Source of the DNA: Ophiodon elongatus
Lineage: Eukaryota > Chordata > Actinopteri > Perciformes > Hexagrammidae
NCBI GenBank assembly: GCA_016806645.1
Contig: JACSYO010001879.1
Coordinates: 189,501 to 253,500, forward strand
Direction: 5' to 3'
Length of the DNA: 64,000 bases
The notes beneath the pieces were generated by a model. The model saw only the letters and a list, made by a program, of their open reading frames with translations, had not been told where the DNA came from and ran no database searches. Positions 11,870-24,560 of the stretch are shown here, piece by piece (position 1 is the stretch's first letter; each line of letters opens with the position of its first letter). The position numbers and the translations under genes were made by a program.

Positions 11870-13690
11870 TGAATCGCCACCTAAACGTGGTGGAGGAGTT
11901 TGAGTGGCTCAGTGATCCTGGGAGCTATGTTGTCCGGGGCATCAGCCCCTGGTAGGGTCTCCCAAGGCAAGCAGGTCTCAGGGGAGAGCCCAGACTAAGA
12001 GCGGTTCAAAAAACCCAGACGAACAGCAGCCCACGGTCTTCAGCCACCTCGCCCGGACCAGGGAAAACGGGGCACCCTCCCGGAGCTGGACCCAGAAGAG
12101 GAGCTCGCCGGCGAGCGTCTGGTGGCCGGGCCTTCGCCCATGGGGCCTGTTGTGGAGGCAACTCGAGAACCCGGTGGTGGACACCGGGGGTGAGGGAAGC
12201 CGTCAAGCTGAAGAAGGAGGCCTTTCGGGCCTGGTTGGCTCAGGGGTCTCCTGAAGCAGCTGCAGTGGTCGCGGATGCTAAAACTCGGGCATGGGAGGAG
12301 TTCGGGGAGGCTATGGAGAAGGACTTTCGGTTGGTCTCAAGGAGGTTCTGGCAAACCATCCGACGGCTCAGGAAGGGAAAGCAGGGACTACCCCTGGCTG
12401 TGCTCAACGTGGGGGGGCGAGCTGCTGACCCGGACGGGGGACATCGTTGGGCGGTGGAAAGAACACTTTGAGGAACTCCTAAACCCGGCCAACATGTCCT
12501 CCGGAGAGGAGGCAGCGCCTGAATACTTGGGGGAGGGGTCGCATCCTTATCCCTGGCAGAGGCCGCTAAGGTAGTCAAAAAGCTCCTTGGTGGCAAGGCG
12601 CCGGGGGTGGATGAGATCCGCCCTGAGATGCTAAAGGCGCTGGACATTGTTGGGCTGTCTTGGCTGACACACCTTTTCAATGTCGCATGGGGGTCGGGAA
12701 CAGTGCCCATGGACTGGCAGATCGGGGTGGTGGTTCCCGTTTTCAAAAAGGGGAACCGGATAGTGTGCTCGAATTATCGGGGTAACACACTACTCAGCCT
12801 CCCAGGAAAAGCTTATTACCAGGGTGCTGGAAAGGAGGCTCCGACCGATTGTTGAACCTCGGATTCAAGAGGAGCAGTGCGGATTCCGTCCCGGTCGTGG
12901 AACAGTGGACTAGCTCTTTACCTTCGCAAGACTACTGGAGGGGTGCTGGGAGTTTTGTGGACTTGGAGAAGGCTTTCAACCAGGTCCCTCGGGGGTTTTT
13001 GTGGGGGGTGCTGCGGGAGTATGGGGTGCCGGTCACTGTACGACCGTAGTAGGAGCTGTGTTCGTATTCTCGGCAATAAGTCAGAAGCGTTCCCGGTGGG
13101 TGTTGGCCTCCGCCAGGGCTGCCCTTTATCACCGGTCCTGTTCATGACTTTCATGGACAAGATATCTAGGCGCAGTCGGGAGGAGGATAACGTCGGGTTC
13201 AGGGGTCTCAGGATCGCCTCTCTGCTGTTCGCAGATGATATGGTCCTGTTGGCTTCTTCGGACCGTGACCTCCAGCATTCACTGGGGTGATTTGCAGCCG
13301 AGTGTGAAGCGGCGGGGATGAGACCGGGCTCAGCCTTAGGGATAGGGTAAGGAGCTTGGACATCAGGAAGGAACTTGGAGTTGAAGCGCTACTCCTTCAT
13401 CTCGAAAGGAGTTAGCTGAGGTGGTTCGGGCATCTAATCAAGATGCTTCCTGGACGCCTCCCGTTAGAGGTTTTCCAGGCACGCCCAACTTGTAGGAGAC
13501 CCCGGGGAAGATCCAGAACCCTCTGGAGGGATTATATCTCCCAGCTGGCCTGGGAACGCTTCGGGATCCCCCAGAACGAGCTGTAACATGTTGCGGGTGA
13601 GAGGGAAGCCTGGGTTGGCCTGCTGGGCCTAATGCCACTGGAGAACCGACCCCGGATAAGCGGATGAGAATGGATGGATGGATGGATTTA
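11870..13690 (+). mobile_element. Decayed LINE (RTE-like) retrotransposon in intron 14 of D
   Basis: Fragments of a reverse transcriptase in changing frames: WKEHFEELLNP, APGVDEIRPEMLKAL, VFKKGN, EEQCGFRPGR (frameshifted), LRQGCPLSPVLF, LLFADDMVLLAS (the catalytic ADD motif), then the C-terminal LRWFGH region. It ends in CCCGGATAAGCGGATGA and TGGATGGA repeats, the usual tail of this fish LINE family. A segment between the ADD region and the tail is deleted. Several frameshifts make it inactive. It replaces about 560 bases of intron still present in A. The clade name is tentative. Confidence 0.8.
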
Positions 13691-15252
13691 TTTCCATATA
13701 CGCTTTGACACCTGACGAGCACGGTGACGTCTTCAGCTCTCACTGACCTTGTTACTGAAGCATTTCTCGACGGAGAAGTCGGCGCTGTTGGCGATGACGT
13801 TCTCACTGGGGAGGACGGCGTAAGCCACAACCTGGATGTCTGGCACCATGTCGGGAGACACCGTCAGCTTGAAGGACACCTCGCCCTCATTCACTGAAAC
13901 AACAACTCTTATGAACCACAATCACCTCTCACTTGACTCCATTCATCAGTAAAACTGAATTATTTGCGAACTTAAAGGGTCATTTTATTCTTCACTCACC
14001 TGATTTTTCTTGTACTTGGACCCGTTTAACTCCTTGCATGACGATGGGTCCTCGGGTTAAGACCTGCAAACAATGAATTATGTAGAAAAACCTCATTCAA
14101 CAGCAGATTACAGATGTCTGCTGTTCTCATGTGTGGTTATTTGCCGTGTTGTTAAAGGAAAGAAAACATTGTGGAACATTTAGGGGGATTAATTGGAAAA
14201 CAATATTCACAACCATGTTGTAATCAGCGTCTAATCACCTGAAACTAGGAACCCGTTATGTTATATTTAGCTTAGAAAGGCCATTTACATCTACAACGGG
14301 AGCGGGTCGTCTTCCACGGAGTCCGCCATCTTTGAACCGCCATGTTTCTACAGCAGCCCAGAAGGGACACTGGCTCTCAGAGAGATGTTTGTGCTTCATG
14401 TTATCTGAAGGTAGGGATGCGTTCAGAAACCCAGTATTAAACGGGTTCCTTTGAGCCAGATGTCAGTAATCTGATGTAAAAGTCATTATAAAACCATCTT
14501 CCCCCGTTGTCTCTATAAGAGAACCGGAAGGAGATATTTCACTCACCAGATATATCACGTCCACAAAGCCCTGGGCTTCTCCTACCACAGTGTATTGGAT
14601 GGAGAAGTCTTCTTCTTTGTCACATGGGAGTGGGTTATTCTTCTTCTTCACCTCCAGGAAGCTGACCGTGTTAGTGTGTGGAGATGAAGGTCGGGACAAC
14701 AACACGCTGTGCTCTCCAGCCTCATAGTACGGCGTTCTGTAACCGGCGTAGCCGTTTGTCGGCAAGTTGCTCACCTAGATAGCAGAAAAGAAACTATAAA
14801 GGAGCTCATGGAGGTAGAATAAAGCTTTTACAGTTAAAGTGAATGTTACGGTTTAGAGAGAAGTCCAGCCCCTCCTGTTTGACCACCATGGGACCTTATT
14901 TATTTTGCATGTCAAGAGATTTTCATTTTGTTGTAAAACTTTTGAAGGAGATGACTGTTAAAATATGTAAATAGAAAGACGACATGTCAAAAAGGGTTGC
15001 AAGTGTCGTCTCTCTGAAGCTACGATGTGTTTGGTACCAGGATGTTCTACCAACAACGAGGTCTCACTCCTCCTTTCTCTTCCTGACTGACAAAAAGAGT
15101 CGCTGGATAAAAACACATCAGGTAACATGACGTTACCTTTGAAAGATAACTAAGTTAGCCAGCTGAGAAAACTAATCTTAAATTGCGCTCATAGTGATAG
15201 CTATTATGTATTACAATGTGTTGAATGCTGTAACGTTAAGATAAATAATAAC

Positions 15253-15545
15253 TGTAACTAGAACCTTTTACCCGTGAGTTTCCACCCAGCACAAGACACT
15301 CCGTAGATGGGATAGCGTTTCACAAAGCTCTTTATTTATGGCTCTCAAATAATCGCTCTGGCAGTGTGTGTCCCTGCTCTTCCCTCTCGCCATTCGTCCC
15401 TACTCAGGTGTGTATATATGGGAGAGGACAATCACCTGATCCAGTCCAGCTGAGGTCAATTCACCCTCTTCTGGCACCGTTCCCTGAACCACTCCCCCAC
15501 TCTGTCCCCTCTGCAGCTGAGCCCAACCACGCCCCCGCCACCACA
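15253..15545 (-). mobile_element. Solo LTR, Gmr1-like family, in copy D
   Basis: Read on the minus strand it starts TGTGGTGGCGG and ends TTACA (TG..CA), 293 bp, flanked by a perfect 5-bp target duplication ATAAC on both sides. It matches the 3' LTR of the element at 56862-57139 (GGGCTCAGCTGCAGAGG, GGTTCAGGGAAC and ACTCAC blocks). An orthologous copy with the same duplication is in copy A. Confidence 0.85.
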
Positions 15546-17041
15546 ATAACACTGAATGTATTATGCAATAATATAAAATAATAACACTGAATGTATTAGG
15601 CAATTACATCAAATGAATACCACTGAGTGCATTCGGCAATTATAGCAAATAGAATGATTTGAATGTATTAAAAAGACAGACAGCGATCACGATCAGGATA
15701 AGAGGACATGAAGCAGGAGTGTGAAATGGTCACACACGGAAGATGCAGATTGAACCAAGACACCACACATCAGTAAGGAATGTGTGAAAGAGGATTTGAC
15801 CAATTGAAAGGCTGGAGCCTTTGGTCAAGAGGGGGTTGAAGGACCAGAGAGGAAGCTTTTTCGACAGTCTGTCCGGCAGGCCAGACTACCGCTGATTCAA
15901 CTTGTAATTATGTTTGCTTTACCTTTTTATATAAAACCTTTTTGTTATAACTGGAACCATAGATTCAGCTCATTCTGTCCTCAGAGCACAGAGAGAGGAG
16001 CCATGCAGAAGCGCTCTCTCCTCTACAACAGCTAGCAAGACAAGCTAACGAAAATTTAGTTGACGTCATAGACTGGATAAAATAAGTGGACGTTGTCATG
16101 GTGACGTCACCCATCGGTTTGTGGACCGATATTTTCAAGCCTTGAGTTTAGCGATTTTGCCGTTGCCATCTTGGATACCCTGCTTTATGGTCTGTTGGAC
16201 CTTAATTTACGAAATGAACATCATGCTGTATTGAAGAAGAGTTGAAACTAGAGATTGAGACATAAACTCATGTTTACAAGAGACTTCGCCTCTCTATTAG
16301 CACTCTAAACGGTTCCAATATGGCTACCTTGCAGCATATTGAGAACCCAGTGTAGTGCTACTTCCTACTTACGCGGAGTTTGATGTCCCTCTGAAGTTCA
16401 GCCGTGCTGAATGAGAACGAGGCGACGCCATCGCTGTTGGTTGTGAGATTCTGCACCCGGCGTGATGACCTGCGTTCACCCTCAAACAGGTAGAGCGGCA
16501 TGTCGGCAATGGGTGTGTCGTTGTAATGAACAGCTTGAACCTGTTGGAAGCACAGAGTCGTATCACTGACAACGCAACGCGTCTCAAATCACGCTGAAGA
16601 AGTGAAGGACACATGCTCTTACTTTTCCCTCAATGTTTGATCCTTGGTCATAAATCTTGAGCGTGTCGGTGAAGGACAGCTTTCCAACGACATATGAAAT
16701 CTTTATTTTCTGCGCTTGTAAGTGTGAAATACCTGCACGAGAAGCCTCCGTGTTACAACAACTGTTTTATTACACAGTAATTCTCTCTTTTCCACATATA
16801 AATATGACAGAATATTATATGACTTGCCTGTGCCCTCCTCTTCCACTTTGGCCTGGAGCTGCAGTTCATCTCACAGCACGTTTTGTAAAATTGCTCTGAA
16901 AGCTGACATTGGGAAGATAAACGTGGCGCAGCCTTTGTTGTCGGTCTAGAAAGGACAATGAAATTAAGATAAAATACAATAAAATAAAATAATATGACGC
17001 ATTTCAAACCTCCCCCATTCAACACCCTTGTTACTCCTTAA

Positions 17042-17373
17042 CCATCTGAGGTCTAAGGGCATTTTCCCGATTTTTACATATTTCCTTAAATTCACCTTTA
17101 AAGGTACTTGCATATAATACATACCCATGTGTTGTATATGATCATTTGCAGAACAATCTCAGCTATCTATATAATGAGGCACCAATTGTCCTAAGGCACT
17201 GTGTACAGGGATAATTTGGCCATAAAGCTGGTTCACAAAAATAGTGGAATATATGGATGAAATAGTAGATAAATGTATAATAAATGTCTAAAACAAAACT
17301 TTGTAATATAGATTTTTGAGTATAAGTGTTCTCTCTGTACTTCCACCAGCTGTTAGAGGGACTGAGATAAATG
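17042..17373. mobile_element. Left part of a piggyBac-type element in D
   Basis: Starts at a TTAA (17038-17041) with CCATCTGAGGTCTAAGGGC, identical to the left end of 37099-38061 in copy A. Homology to A stops at 17373, where hAT sequence begins; copy D exons 1-8 are lost beyond this junction. Confidence 0.7.
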
Positions 17374-19112
17374 GGAGCGGCACTTTCGGACGGTTCACCG
17401 AAACTACGACACTGACTTCCCACCGAAAAGTGAACTGAGAAAGAGAAAGGTGAAGGAACTAAAATCACAGTTGTCCGGACAGCAGTCATTTTTCTCACAG
17501 TTGACTTCAAAATCGAAAGCCGCCACTGAAGCATCGTTCCAGGTGAGTCACTCCATCATTAAGCACAAGAAGTCCTTCCAAGATGGAGAGATGATAAAAG
17601 AGGCATTCGTTGAAGCAGCGGACTCGTTGTTTCGGGACTTTAAAAACAAACCGGAAATATTATCTTCAATCAAAGCTCTCCAGCTCTCAAGAAGTACAGT
17701 TACACGGCGCTGTGAAGTCATGGCCGGGGATTTGACACAGCAGCTTTGGAAGGACATCGCGGACTGCGAGTGTTTCTCACTGCAATGGGACGAATCTACA
17801 GACATAAGTGACACAGCCCAGTTGTGCATTTTTATTCGTATGGTGTTTACAGACATGACTGCAAAAGAAGAGCTGTTAACAATACTGCCCATGAAAGAAC
17901 ATACTCAGGGAGAGGACATTTTTCAGTCTTTCAAAAACTTTATCGACAAAACCCAGCTCCCAGTGTGCAAATTAATGTCAATCACCACGGACGGTGCGCC
18001 CGCAATGGTCAGCCGCTTGAATGGATTCATTGCCAAGTGCAGGTAGGACGATGTTTTCCCCGACTTCCTTAATTACTACTGCATAAAACACCAACAAGCA
18101 TTATGCGCTAAAATGCTAAACATGAAAGAGATAATGGATGTGGCAACGAAGATCGCCTGTTCTATTCGAGCGAGAGCTCTTCAAAGATGGCTGTTCCGTG
18201 CGCATCTGGAGAAGGCTGACTGCGACCACTCTGAGTTCTTGCTACACACTGATGTGAGATGATCAGCTCAGTTAATGCTTTCAAACGAAAAATGCAACAT
18301 CTGTCCTCAAAGCTGCAGCGCCATGATTTGGGGAACTTCCAAAACCTCGCGTCAGAGCTGGAGACGCAACGGAAGGCGTGTGCGCAACTTGACAGTGCGC
18401 GCTACACAGAGCAGCTTGACAAGTGTCTGTCAGAGTTTGACAAACGCTTTCAAGACTTTGCTTTACTGGAGCCAGTCGCTACATTCATGTGCTACCCATT
18501 TCGGGAAGACATTGAGGTTGATTCACTCACATCAACAATTGCAACGCTGTTTCACCTGAACTCATCTGGAGTGGAGGACGAGATGTTGACACTACAGGCT
18601 GACATTCAGCTGAAGTCCAGAGCTCATGGACAGTTTTGGAACTTACTCACAGAAGAAAAGTACCCAAACATGAGGAAGTGTGCTACCTTCTTGACTGCAT
18701 TATTTGGCTCTACTTATTTATGTCAGCCTTTTCCCACATGAAAAATATTAAGTCCAAACACCGTTCCACCATAACTGATGACCATTTGGAAGTCTGCCTG
18801 AGGCTGGCTACCAGCAGCTACTGTCCGGACTATGCAACCCTGGCTGATTCCATTCAGTGCAAGTCATCAGAGTAAAATGTAATGACCAAAAATGTGCAGA
18901 ATTGTATTGTGTCATAAGGGTTCATGCAGTTATGCAAGGTACGCCAATATTGTAAATATAAAGTATACTCTGTATATTTATACATTAATAATGCTATATA
19001 TATATATATATATATATATAGATAGATATTTAGCATTATTAATGTAGGTAGATCTTTTTGACTTGGTCATTTTAAAAGTAGCTCGCAAGCCAAAAAAGTG
19101 TGGGCACCCCTG
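17374..19112 (+). mobile_element. hAT (Charlie-like) DNA transposon, 5'-truncated
   Basis: Decayed transposase in several frames: 17450-18046 (FQVSHSIIKHKKSFQDGEMI, LQWDESTDISDTAQL, CKLMSITTDGAPAM), continuing past a stop, then after a deletion 18259-18741 (ISSVNAFKRKMQHL, LLEPVATFMCYPF) and a C-terminal frame to 18875 with the hAT dimerisation-type FSHMKNIKSKHRSTITDDHL. This resembles the GTF2IRD2/Charlie8 group. The right end AAAAAAGTGTGGGCACCCCTG is a Charlie-type inverted repeat; the matching left end is missing. At least two stops and a frameshift. Confidence 0.85.
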
Positions 19113-19329
19113 CTTTAAATGATCAAACCTAAAAACCCGGCCCAGTGTTGCCAACTCTTTTCCAATCAAAGTAGAGAGCAGCATGTGCTCCAGAAGTTGC
19201 TAAATCTAGCAGGAAAGTTGCCAAGTCGTCAACACTGACAGCCTTTTCTTACAGGTCTCCCTCCAAAGACACTCGCAAGAAATGATCATAGTGAACGTAA
19301 ACAACCAACATGGCTGCTGGTAGTACTCA

Positions 19330-19680
19330 CAGCTGTTAAGATATCAACTTGTGGAAAACTGATTAGATTCTGGCCGAATGAAATGATTGGACGGGGAAAT
19401 TTATTCCTTTTTTTGTCAGATAATTTGATTATTTTTTTTGCCGTCGACATCTTGGATTACGGCCGTCGCCATGTTGGCTTTTTTGCAACCAGTGAACAGG
19501 AAGTGACCATATCTGGACTGAGGAGTGATGTAGAGATGCTGTATACGTCTGAGAGACCTGTCAATCACTTTGTAGCCCCGCCCTAAAGCATCCCCTGCTT
19601 TATGGTCTGTTTGACTCTAAATGGACCGTAATTTACGAAATGAACATCATGCTGTATTGAAGAAGACTGCTCCAGTCCAC
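19330..19680. repeat. Dispersed repeat family X, upstream of hAT end
   Basis: Shares ATGAAATGATTGGACGG, ATCTTGGATTACGGCC, CAACCAGTGAACAGGAAGTGACCATAT and the TTTACGAAATGAACATCATGC block with 45455-45790. No coding potential. Confidence 0.55.
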
Positions 19681-20380
19681 TCTGGGATCAAACCAGAACG
19701 TTCAACGCCAGTTCCTGAGTCGGTGGGCCGACCCTACATCTTGTCTGTTCCAGTTGCCGCTTCCGATTCACAGCAAGCCCCGTTCCCTGTCGGTGCCCCA
19801 TCCGACTCAAGACTCCCGTTCCCCGTCTGCGGCCCACTCCGGACTCCCGTGTCCCGTCGACTCCAGCTCCAAGTGTCCCATCGACAGTCCGGCCGACTCC
19901 AGCTCCACATGTCCTGCCTGAGCTCCCCTGAGCTCCGAACCCTGGCGTCGAGCTCCTTGGAGCTACACCCCCCGGATTCCCGCTCCCCGGAGCCACGGCC
20001 TCAGGTTCCGAGGTTTTCCCGTTGCCGCCCCTGCCTGTTGGACTTCTTCGCCTTGCCTCTGCCATGGTAAATTACTCTGCCTTCTGTCCCCGACCACGAG
20101 ATTCTTGCCTTGCCACTGCCCCTGTAAATTGTCATTCCGACACAGCCATTATCCCCGAACATCAGAATAGCCTCTGCTTCCTCTGTTTTCTGTCTGCCTT
20201 CTTTCCTGACGGCTTGGCGTTCCACCGAGTGGATTTCCCCACAAGGGCTGATCCGAGACCGTTTACCTGTTGTGTGTTCTGCCTGGAATAAAGCTTCGCT
20301 CACTATTCTGTGTCCGTCGTACTGCTTCTGGGTCCTTACCTTACCCCGTTACACTTTCATGTACATGGACACGAAGTGTC
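19680..20380 (+). repeat. C-rich composite repeat, possible LTR-element 3' end
   Basis: Low-complexity Pro/Ser-rich translation, followed by AATAAAGCTTCGCTCACTATTC and GTCCTTACCTTACCCCGTTACA, which look like the end of an LTR. No pol or gag domain is recognised. Confidence 0.3.
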
Positions 20381-21479
20381 CAAAAAAAACCAGCAACATG
20401 TGGAGGAATTCACAACATGATTTTATTCAACGAAATATTCAGCTTCAATCCATATTTGTTTAGCCTTTAAAAACATTCTCAGCGGTCAAAAACCTGTTTG
20501 CTCTCCCGCATGCTGAAGACAAATGAAGTGGTCTGGTAGCAATCTAACAGCACCATGAATTACATTTATTTAAACACAATAACAAACAAAAACTATTTAG
20601 CTCCAACACTATTATAGTAAATTACTTCAGTCATTACGATAAGTTCAAATCTGCATTCACTTAGAGAATCACTTAATTATGTTGACAAAGCTGATGAGTT
20701 ATATTCATTAAAGAAAGAATGATGAATGGTTCTTCTGGCTTTGTTCCATCATCTTAAATATGAGGAAATATTTGAAATCTCTGTTGTGTATTTTTCTCCT
20801 CATGACACACTGCAGCTTTCGTTATGTCATATTTTTTTGAGGGGATTAAAGTTACAACAAGGACCTTTTATTGTGTTGATTCTGGTGGTCCATGTGGACC
20901 AAAGTGGTAATGCCTCCCACCACCAGAGTCCCTTTAGAAAACCTCTAATTTTATCGCATTTTTGTCTGCATATCAAAATGGTTTAAGACTAATCACACTG
21001 TAAGAGCCATATTAGACTTATTAAGATGTGTTGAGTGATGTGGGAACAGAAATGTTGAAATGCTTCTTTAATATCTCTCAGTCGAGGTAAATCAGTCTGC
21101 GGAGCAAAACAGTTTTTTGACTGTTGTGCTAAGTTGAGCACAGAATTAATCTTTTAAGTTTATTTTTGTTGACTAAACCTTTTAAAATGGAGTTACTGTC
21201 TCTGAAGACTCATTTTGCTTCAAGCTTATTGCCAATACACAGACTGTAACAGTAGTGGTAATATGGATTGCCGTACAGAGAGAAGATTGCCGCTACACAC
21301 ACCTTGTGACTCGCACATTACGTCTGAGACATACATTTGTTTTATCATTTTACTGGTTTTGCAGTATTTATGCTTATTTAATCTTTATGGGGGAGATACC
21401 AGGATTCATTTGGATAATATAAAAGCTTTCTTCATTTTGGGATAAGACAATTTTAAGAGCCATTTTCACATCACATTAC
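20380..21479. other. 3' flank of copy A, no gene seen
   Basis: AT-rich sequence paralogous to 46130-47310. It contains a fragment (20850-20970) of the TIR element found at 29708-30296, but no ORF or RNA gene I can support. Confidence 0.6.
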
Positions 21480-21485
21480 TTTATT
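21480..21485 (-). promoter_or_regulatory. Candidate polyadenylation signal of copy A
   Basis: AATAAA on the minus strand about 160 bases past the stop codon. The same hexamer and its surroundings are preserved in the orphan 3' flank of pseudogene C at about 47310, although the last coding exons there are gone. Confidence 0.5.
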
Positions 21486-21643
21486 GTCCATCATGCATGC
21501 ATTTCACTTCATAAAGGATGATAGCAGAACACTGACGGGCAAATATGTGAGGACTGTTTGTAGACATGGTGTTAAGGAATATAACTTTAACTTTCTTTTT
21601 CCTGGAATCAGTAACGGCTGGAGGACTGACCCCACTTCCCTCT

Positions 21644-24560
21644 TCAACCTGCAAAACATAAAGTAAAAAAAAAAAATCACATTAGCTGTTTGCTTCATTT
21701 GGTTTTAGCTCACAAAATTGCCACATTTATAATAATCTATTGATTTATTTCCAAAATGTTGTGCACACTTTTTGAGGTTGTAATGAAAATGTTTTTGGCT
21801 ATTAAATTACGTTTTGTATTTTACAATAAAACATAGCAGTGCTTCTTCTGTATGTTGTGACAGATTGTTTACCTGCAACACAAGGGTAGGTGTATTCTGT
21901 GTCATCCTGGTCACCTGAGGGAAGAGGAAGAAGAAGAGAGATTGATCAACACATGTACTACTCGAAATCAATACTCTGATGAAGTGTTGAGGTTGTTGTG
22001 TTGGGTTTTTAAGGTCTTACTTGGCTGGTAGTAGTCGTAGATCTTGACCACAGCTGATTTCAGGTTCTGCACTGGGAGCTCCTGTATGAGGTCTAATTTG
22101 TAATAGATGGGTATGTCCTTTATTAACTGTTGAGAGAAGAAAAACAGACGACACCGTGAGTAACGAATCTCGGAGAGCATTGTCTCTCGTTTCCTGGCTG
22201 TGGATTCCTCACCTCCTTTATGTACACCAGAACGTGATCCCCGTTCTGTTCAACTCGATCCACCAGCACGGCACCTTTGAGCTGCGAGGAGACGACAGTC
22301 AGCTGGGTGCTTCATCAATAGGTGAAAACTTTTTATTTCTACTATGGCTACATCCACACAAAAAACAAACAAAATATCAACCTGGAGTCTTTAAAACACC
22401 CACAAACCAATGAGTGACATCACAACGATTACGCCTCCTTCTTATATACAGACGATGGTCTGGACAGACAGCATTTCTGTTTTAAAAGGCAAACGTAGTC
22501 GTGTGGATGAAGCCTAAAGGTGAAAGTTAATGTAATAACTCACGCTCTTCAAAGACTCTGGGTCTGGGACAAACCCAGAGAGCATTTTGATATCCAGGAT
22601 CACCATGTTTGTACTGTTCTCCTGTCCACTATATCTGTAAAACAAGCATAATAAAAACTTACGTTAATCTGCTACCAAGGTATAAACATTTCTACAACGT
22701 ACATCCACCAACAGTAACTGAGTTCAAGCTGGTAGATGTAGAGGATTGTTTGTCAAAAACGTCGGTATTCTTCTGTAATGTGGATCTGCTTGCTGATTCC
22801 TTACAGGGTCGTGATTATCAGATTGAGTTTGGGTCTTTTGCCGGTGCAGTTGGCCTTTGGTTCGACCTTGACACTGAGAGTGGCGACATCGGTGGGAGTT
22901 GGGATGTTATAGTGAAGAGAAATCTGAGAAAGAGGAACACAATGGAGGTTTAATATCCATGAACAAGAATCTCAAGAATTTCTTTTACTCAAAATTTGTT
23001 CAAATTCATGATGCATCAGGCTTGAGAAGTACAGTCTTGTTTTCAAGGGAGGTCCCATTTTTACATGCTTCAACGATATCTTCATTCACTACTTTTATTT
23101 TCCCGGGCAACCGGAACTGGTGATTACTTTGGTTGAAAAATGTCGGCATCAAAAGGTATTTGCTGTGTGGGTTTAGGGCATAATGTCCAACTTTATGCAG
23201 ATGACATGTTATATTTGAACCTTAATTAACCTCCCAAAAGGGTTTGGTGAAATATTATATATTATTACATATAATATGGATGCACGGTTAATCTTCAAAA
23301 GTAAACGTGCCAATTGGAGATAAAACAAGAGGACTCTATTTTAGCACACTTTAAGATTAGTCCTTTTATTTGATACTTTGGAATCTGGACCACAATGAAA
23401 CGTAATGGACTCATGGAGCTAATTATCCTCTTTCCCCCCCCCCCCCAAAAAAAGTGATCTGCTGCATCTGGGTGGAATAATAAATCCAGTTAAATTGAAT
23501 ATAAATATATTTCCTAAATTTCAGTTTCAGAATCTCCCAATGTATTTCACAAAATCCTTTTATAATAATTAACATAGTCAGATAAACTTTCGTGGAGCAA
23601 GAAACCTCAGACTAACCAAAGCATAGGTTTGTTTAATCTGAGGTTGCATCAGCAGTGTTTGTGGGGGTGCATGTGGGGGTGCATGTGGTGACTACTGACC
23701 TGCATCACAGCGCATGTGGTGCCCTTCACCTCCAGGCTGAACTTTCCTGTGGTGTCCTGCAGCTCCTTCTCCTGGTAGAGCAGCTTGTTGTTCTGGTTCA
23801 CCTCGAACGTCAGCTGGCCACTGGGAGACTGGACCGTCACTGTGATCGAACCGCCGGGACTGAACACCAGAGTGGAGTAGAAAGCCAGAGCCTGGAGAGC
23901 CACCACTGTGTCCTACAACACACAGAAACCAAAAGTACTTATGGGGTTGAATGTATTTACTTTTGTTAATATTGCAGCAGCTTTCACATGTAGGAGTCCC
24001 ACCTAACAGTCCATCTTTCCGCGTCCTGTTTTTCCTACCTGTGTGGAGGAGAAGCCGCCGTAATGGTTCTGCTGGCTCGCCAGCCACCTGACGACGCGGG
24101 CGGCGTAGCCCAGGTCTTCGGTGGTCGGAGAAGCACCGAGTTTAGCCAGCAGAACGTAGGAGCTGATCTCCACAGAAAGAGAGGCCGACGTGTCTGCTGC
24201 TGTCTGAGACCAGTGGAGGAAACCTCCTGAAAATAGTCGTAAAACAGACAGACGAGGTTAAACTACATTCACAGTGATGAAGCCAGAGGGGTTTCCTTCA
24301 GGAGGAGGACTCACCGTTAGGGACGGGTATCGTTAGGACTTTATGGATACCATAACTCATATCGATTTTCAGGGGGTGGGGGAACCTCCATACTCACCTT
24401 GTTGTATTGAGACCGAGTCCAAGTGGTTCAGAAGATGTGCTCGGTTCTCCATGTCTCCTGCCAGGGTGAAGACGTACGCCAGCAGAGCCGTGGTGTAGGT
24501 GTTACTGAGGTCACCCAAAGACTCTCTGAGGCAAGACAGGCTCCTCTTCACTTCAGGATC
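21644..24560 (-). CDS. a2m: Copy A exons 28-36: end of thioester domain and receptor-binding domain
   Basis: Exons: 24398-24560 (163 nt), 24039-24226 (188), 23700-23912 (213), 22805-22923 (119), 22544-22634 (91), 22213-22281 (69), 22021-22126 (106), 21873-21914 (42), 21644-21648 (last 5 coding nt). Motifs include YGGFSSTQ followed by DTVVALQALAFYS at the 29/30 join, and VKIYDYYQPS in exon 34, matching the human VKVYDYY signature of the receptor-binding domain. The protein ends YPCVAG and then TGA right after the last splice, so the last exon is almost wholly 3' UTR. Copy C lacks the equivalents of exons 29-36. Confidence 0.9.

Larger units (their letters stand above)
10591..16945 (-). pseudogene. 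Truncated A2M pseudogene (copy D, exons 9-18 only)
   Basis: Exons homologous to copy A: exon 9 16828-16945, exon 10 16623-16714, exon 11 16373-16540, exon 12 14547-14774, exon 13 14000-14063, exon 14 13748-13893, exon 15 11422-11571, exon 16 11053-11196, exon 17 ending at 10946 (about 10846-10946), exon 18 10591 to 10722 or 10735. Exon 9 has an in-frame TGA (16871-16873, CGA in A). Exons 1-8 and the thioester and receptor-binding exons are absent, so no functional A2M can be made. Yet exons 10-15 are intact and introns are nearly identical to A, pointing to a very recent copy or gene conversion. Exon 18 (bait) differs strongly from A. A LINE fills intron 14. Confidence 0.88.

Noticed and set aside
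12240..12746. 168-codon minus-strand frame
   Set aside because: Antisense shadow of the LINE reverse transcriptase; no family similarity.
15366..15581. 71-codon frame identical in A and D
   Set aside because: It lies in the solo LTR; identity reflects the segmental duplication, not coding constraint.
19621..20070. 149-codon Pro/Ser-rich frame as a host protein
   Set aside because: Low-complexity C-rich repeat ending in LTR-like sequence, with no domain or splice context.
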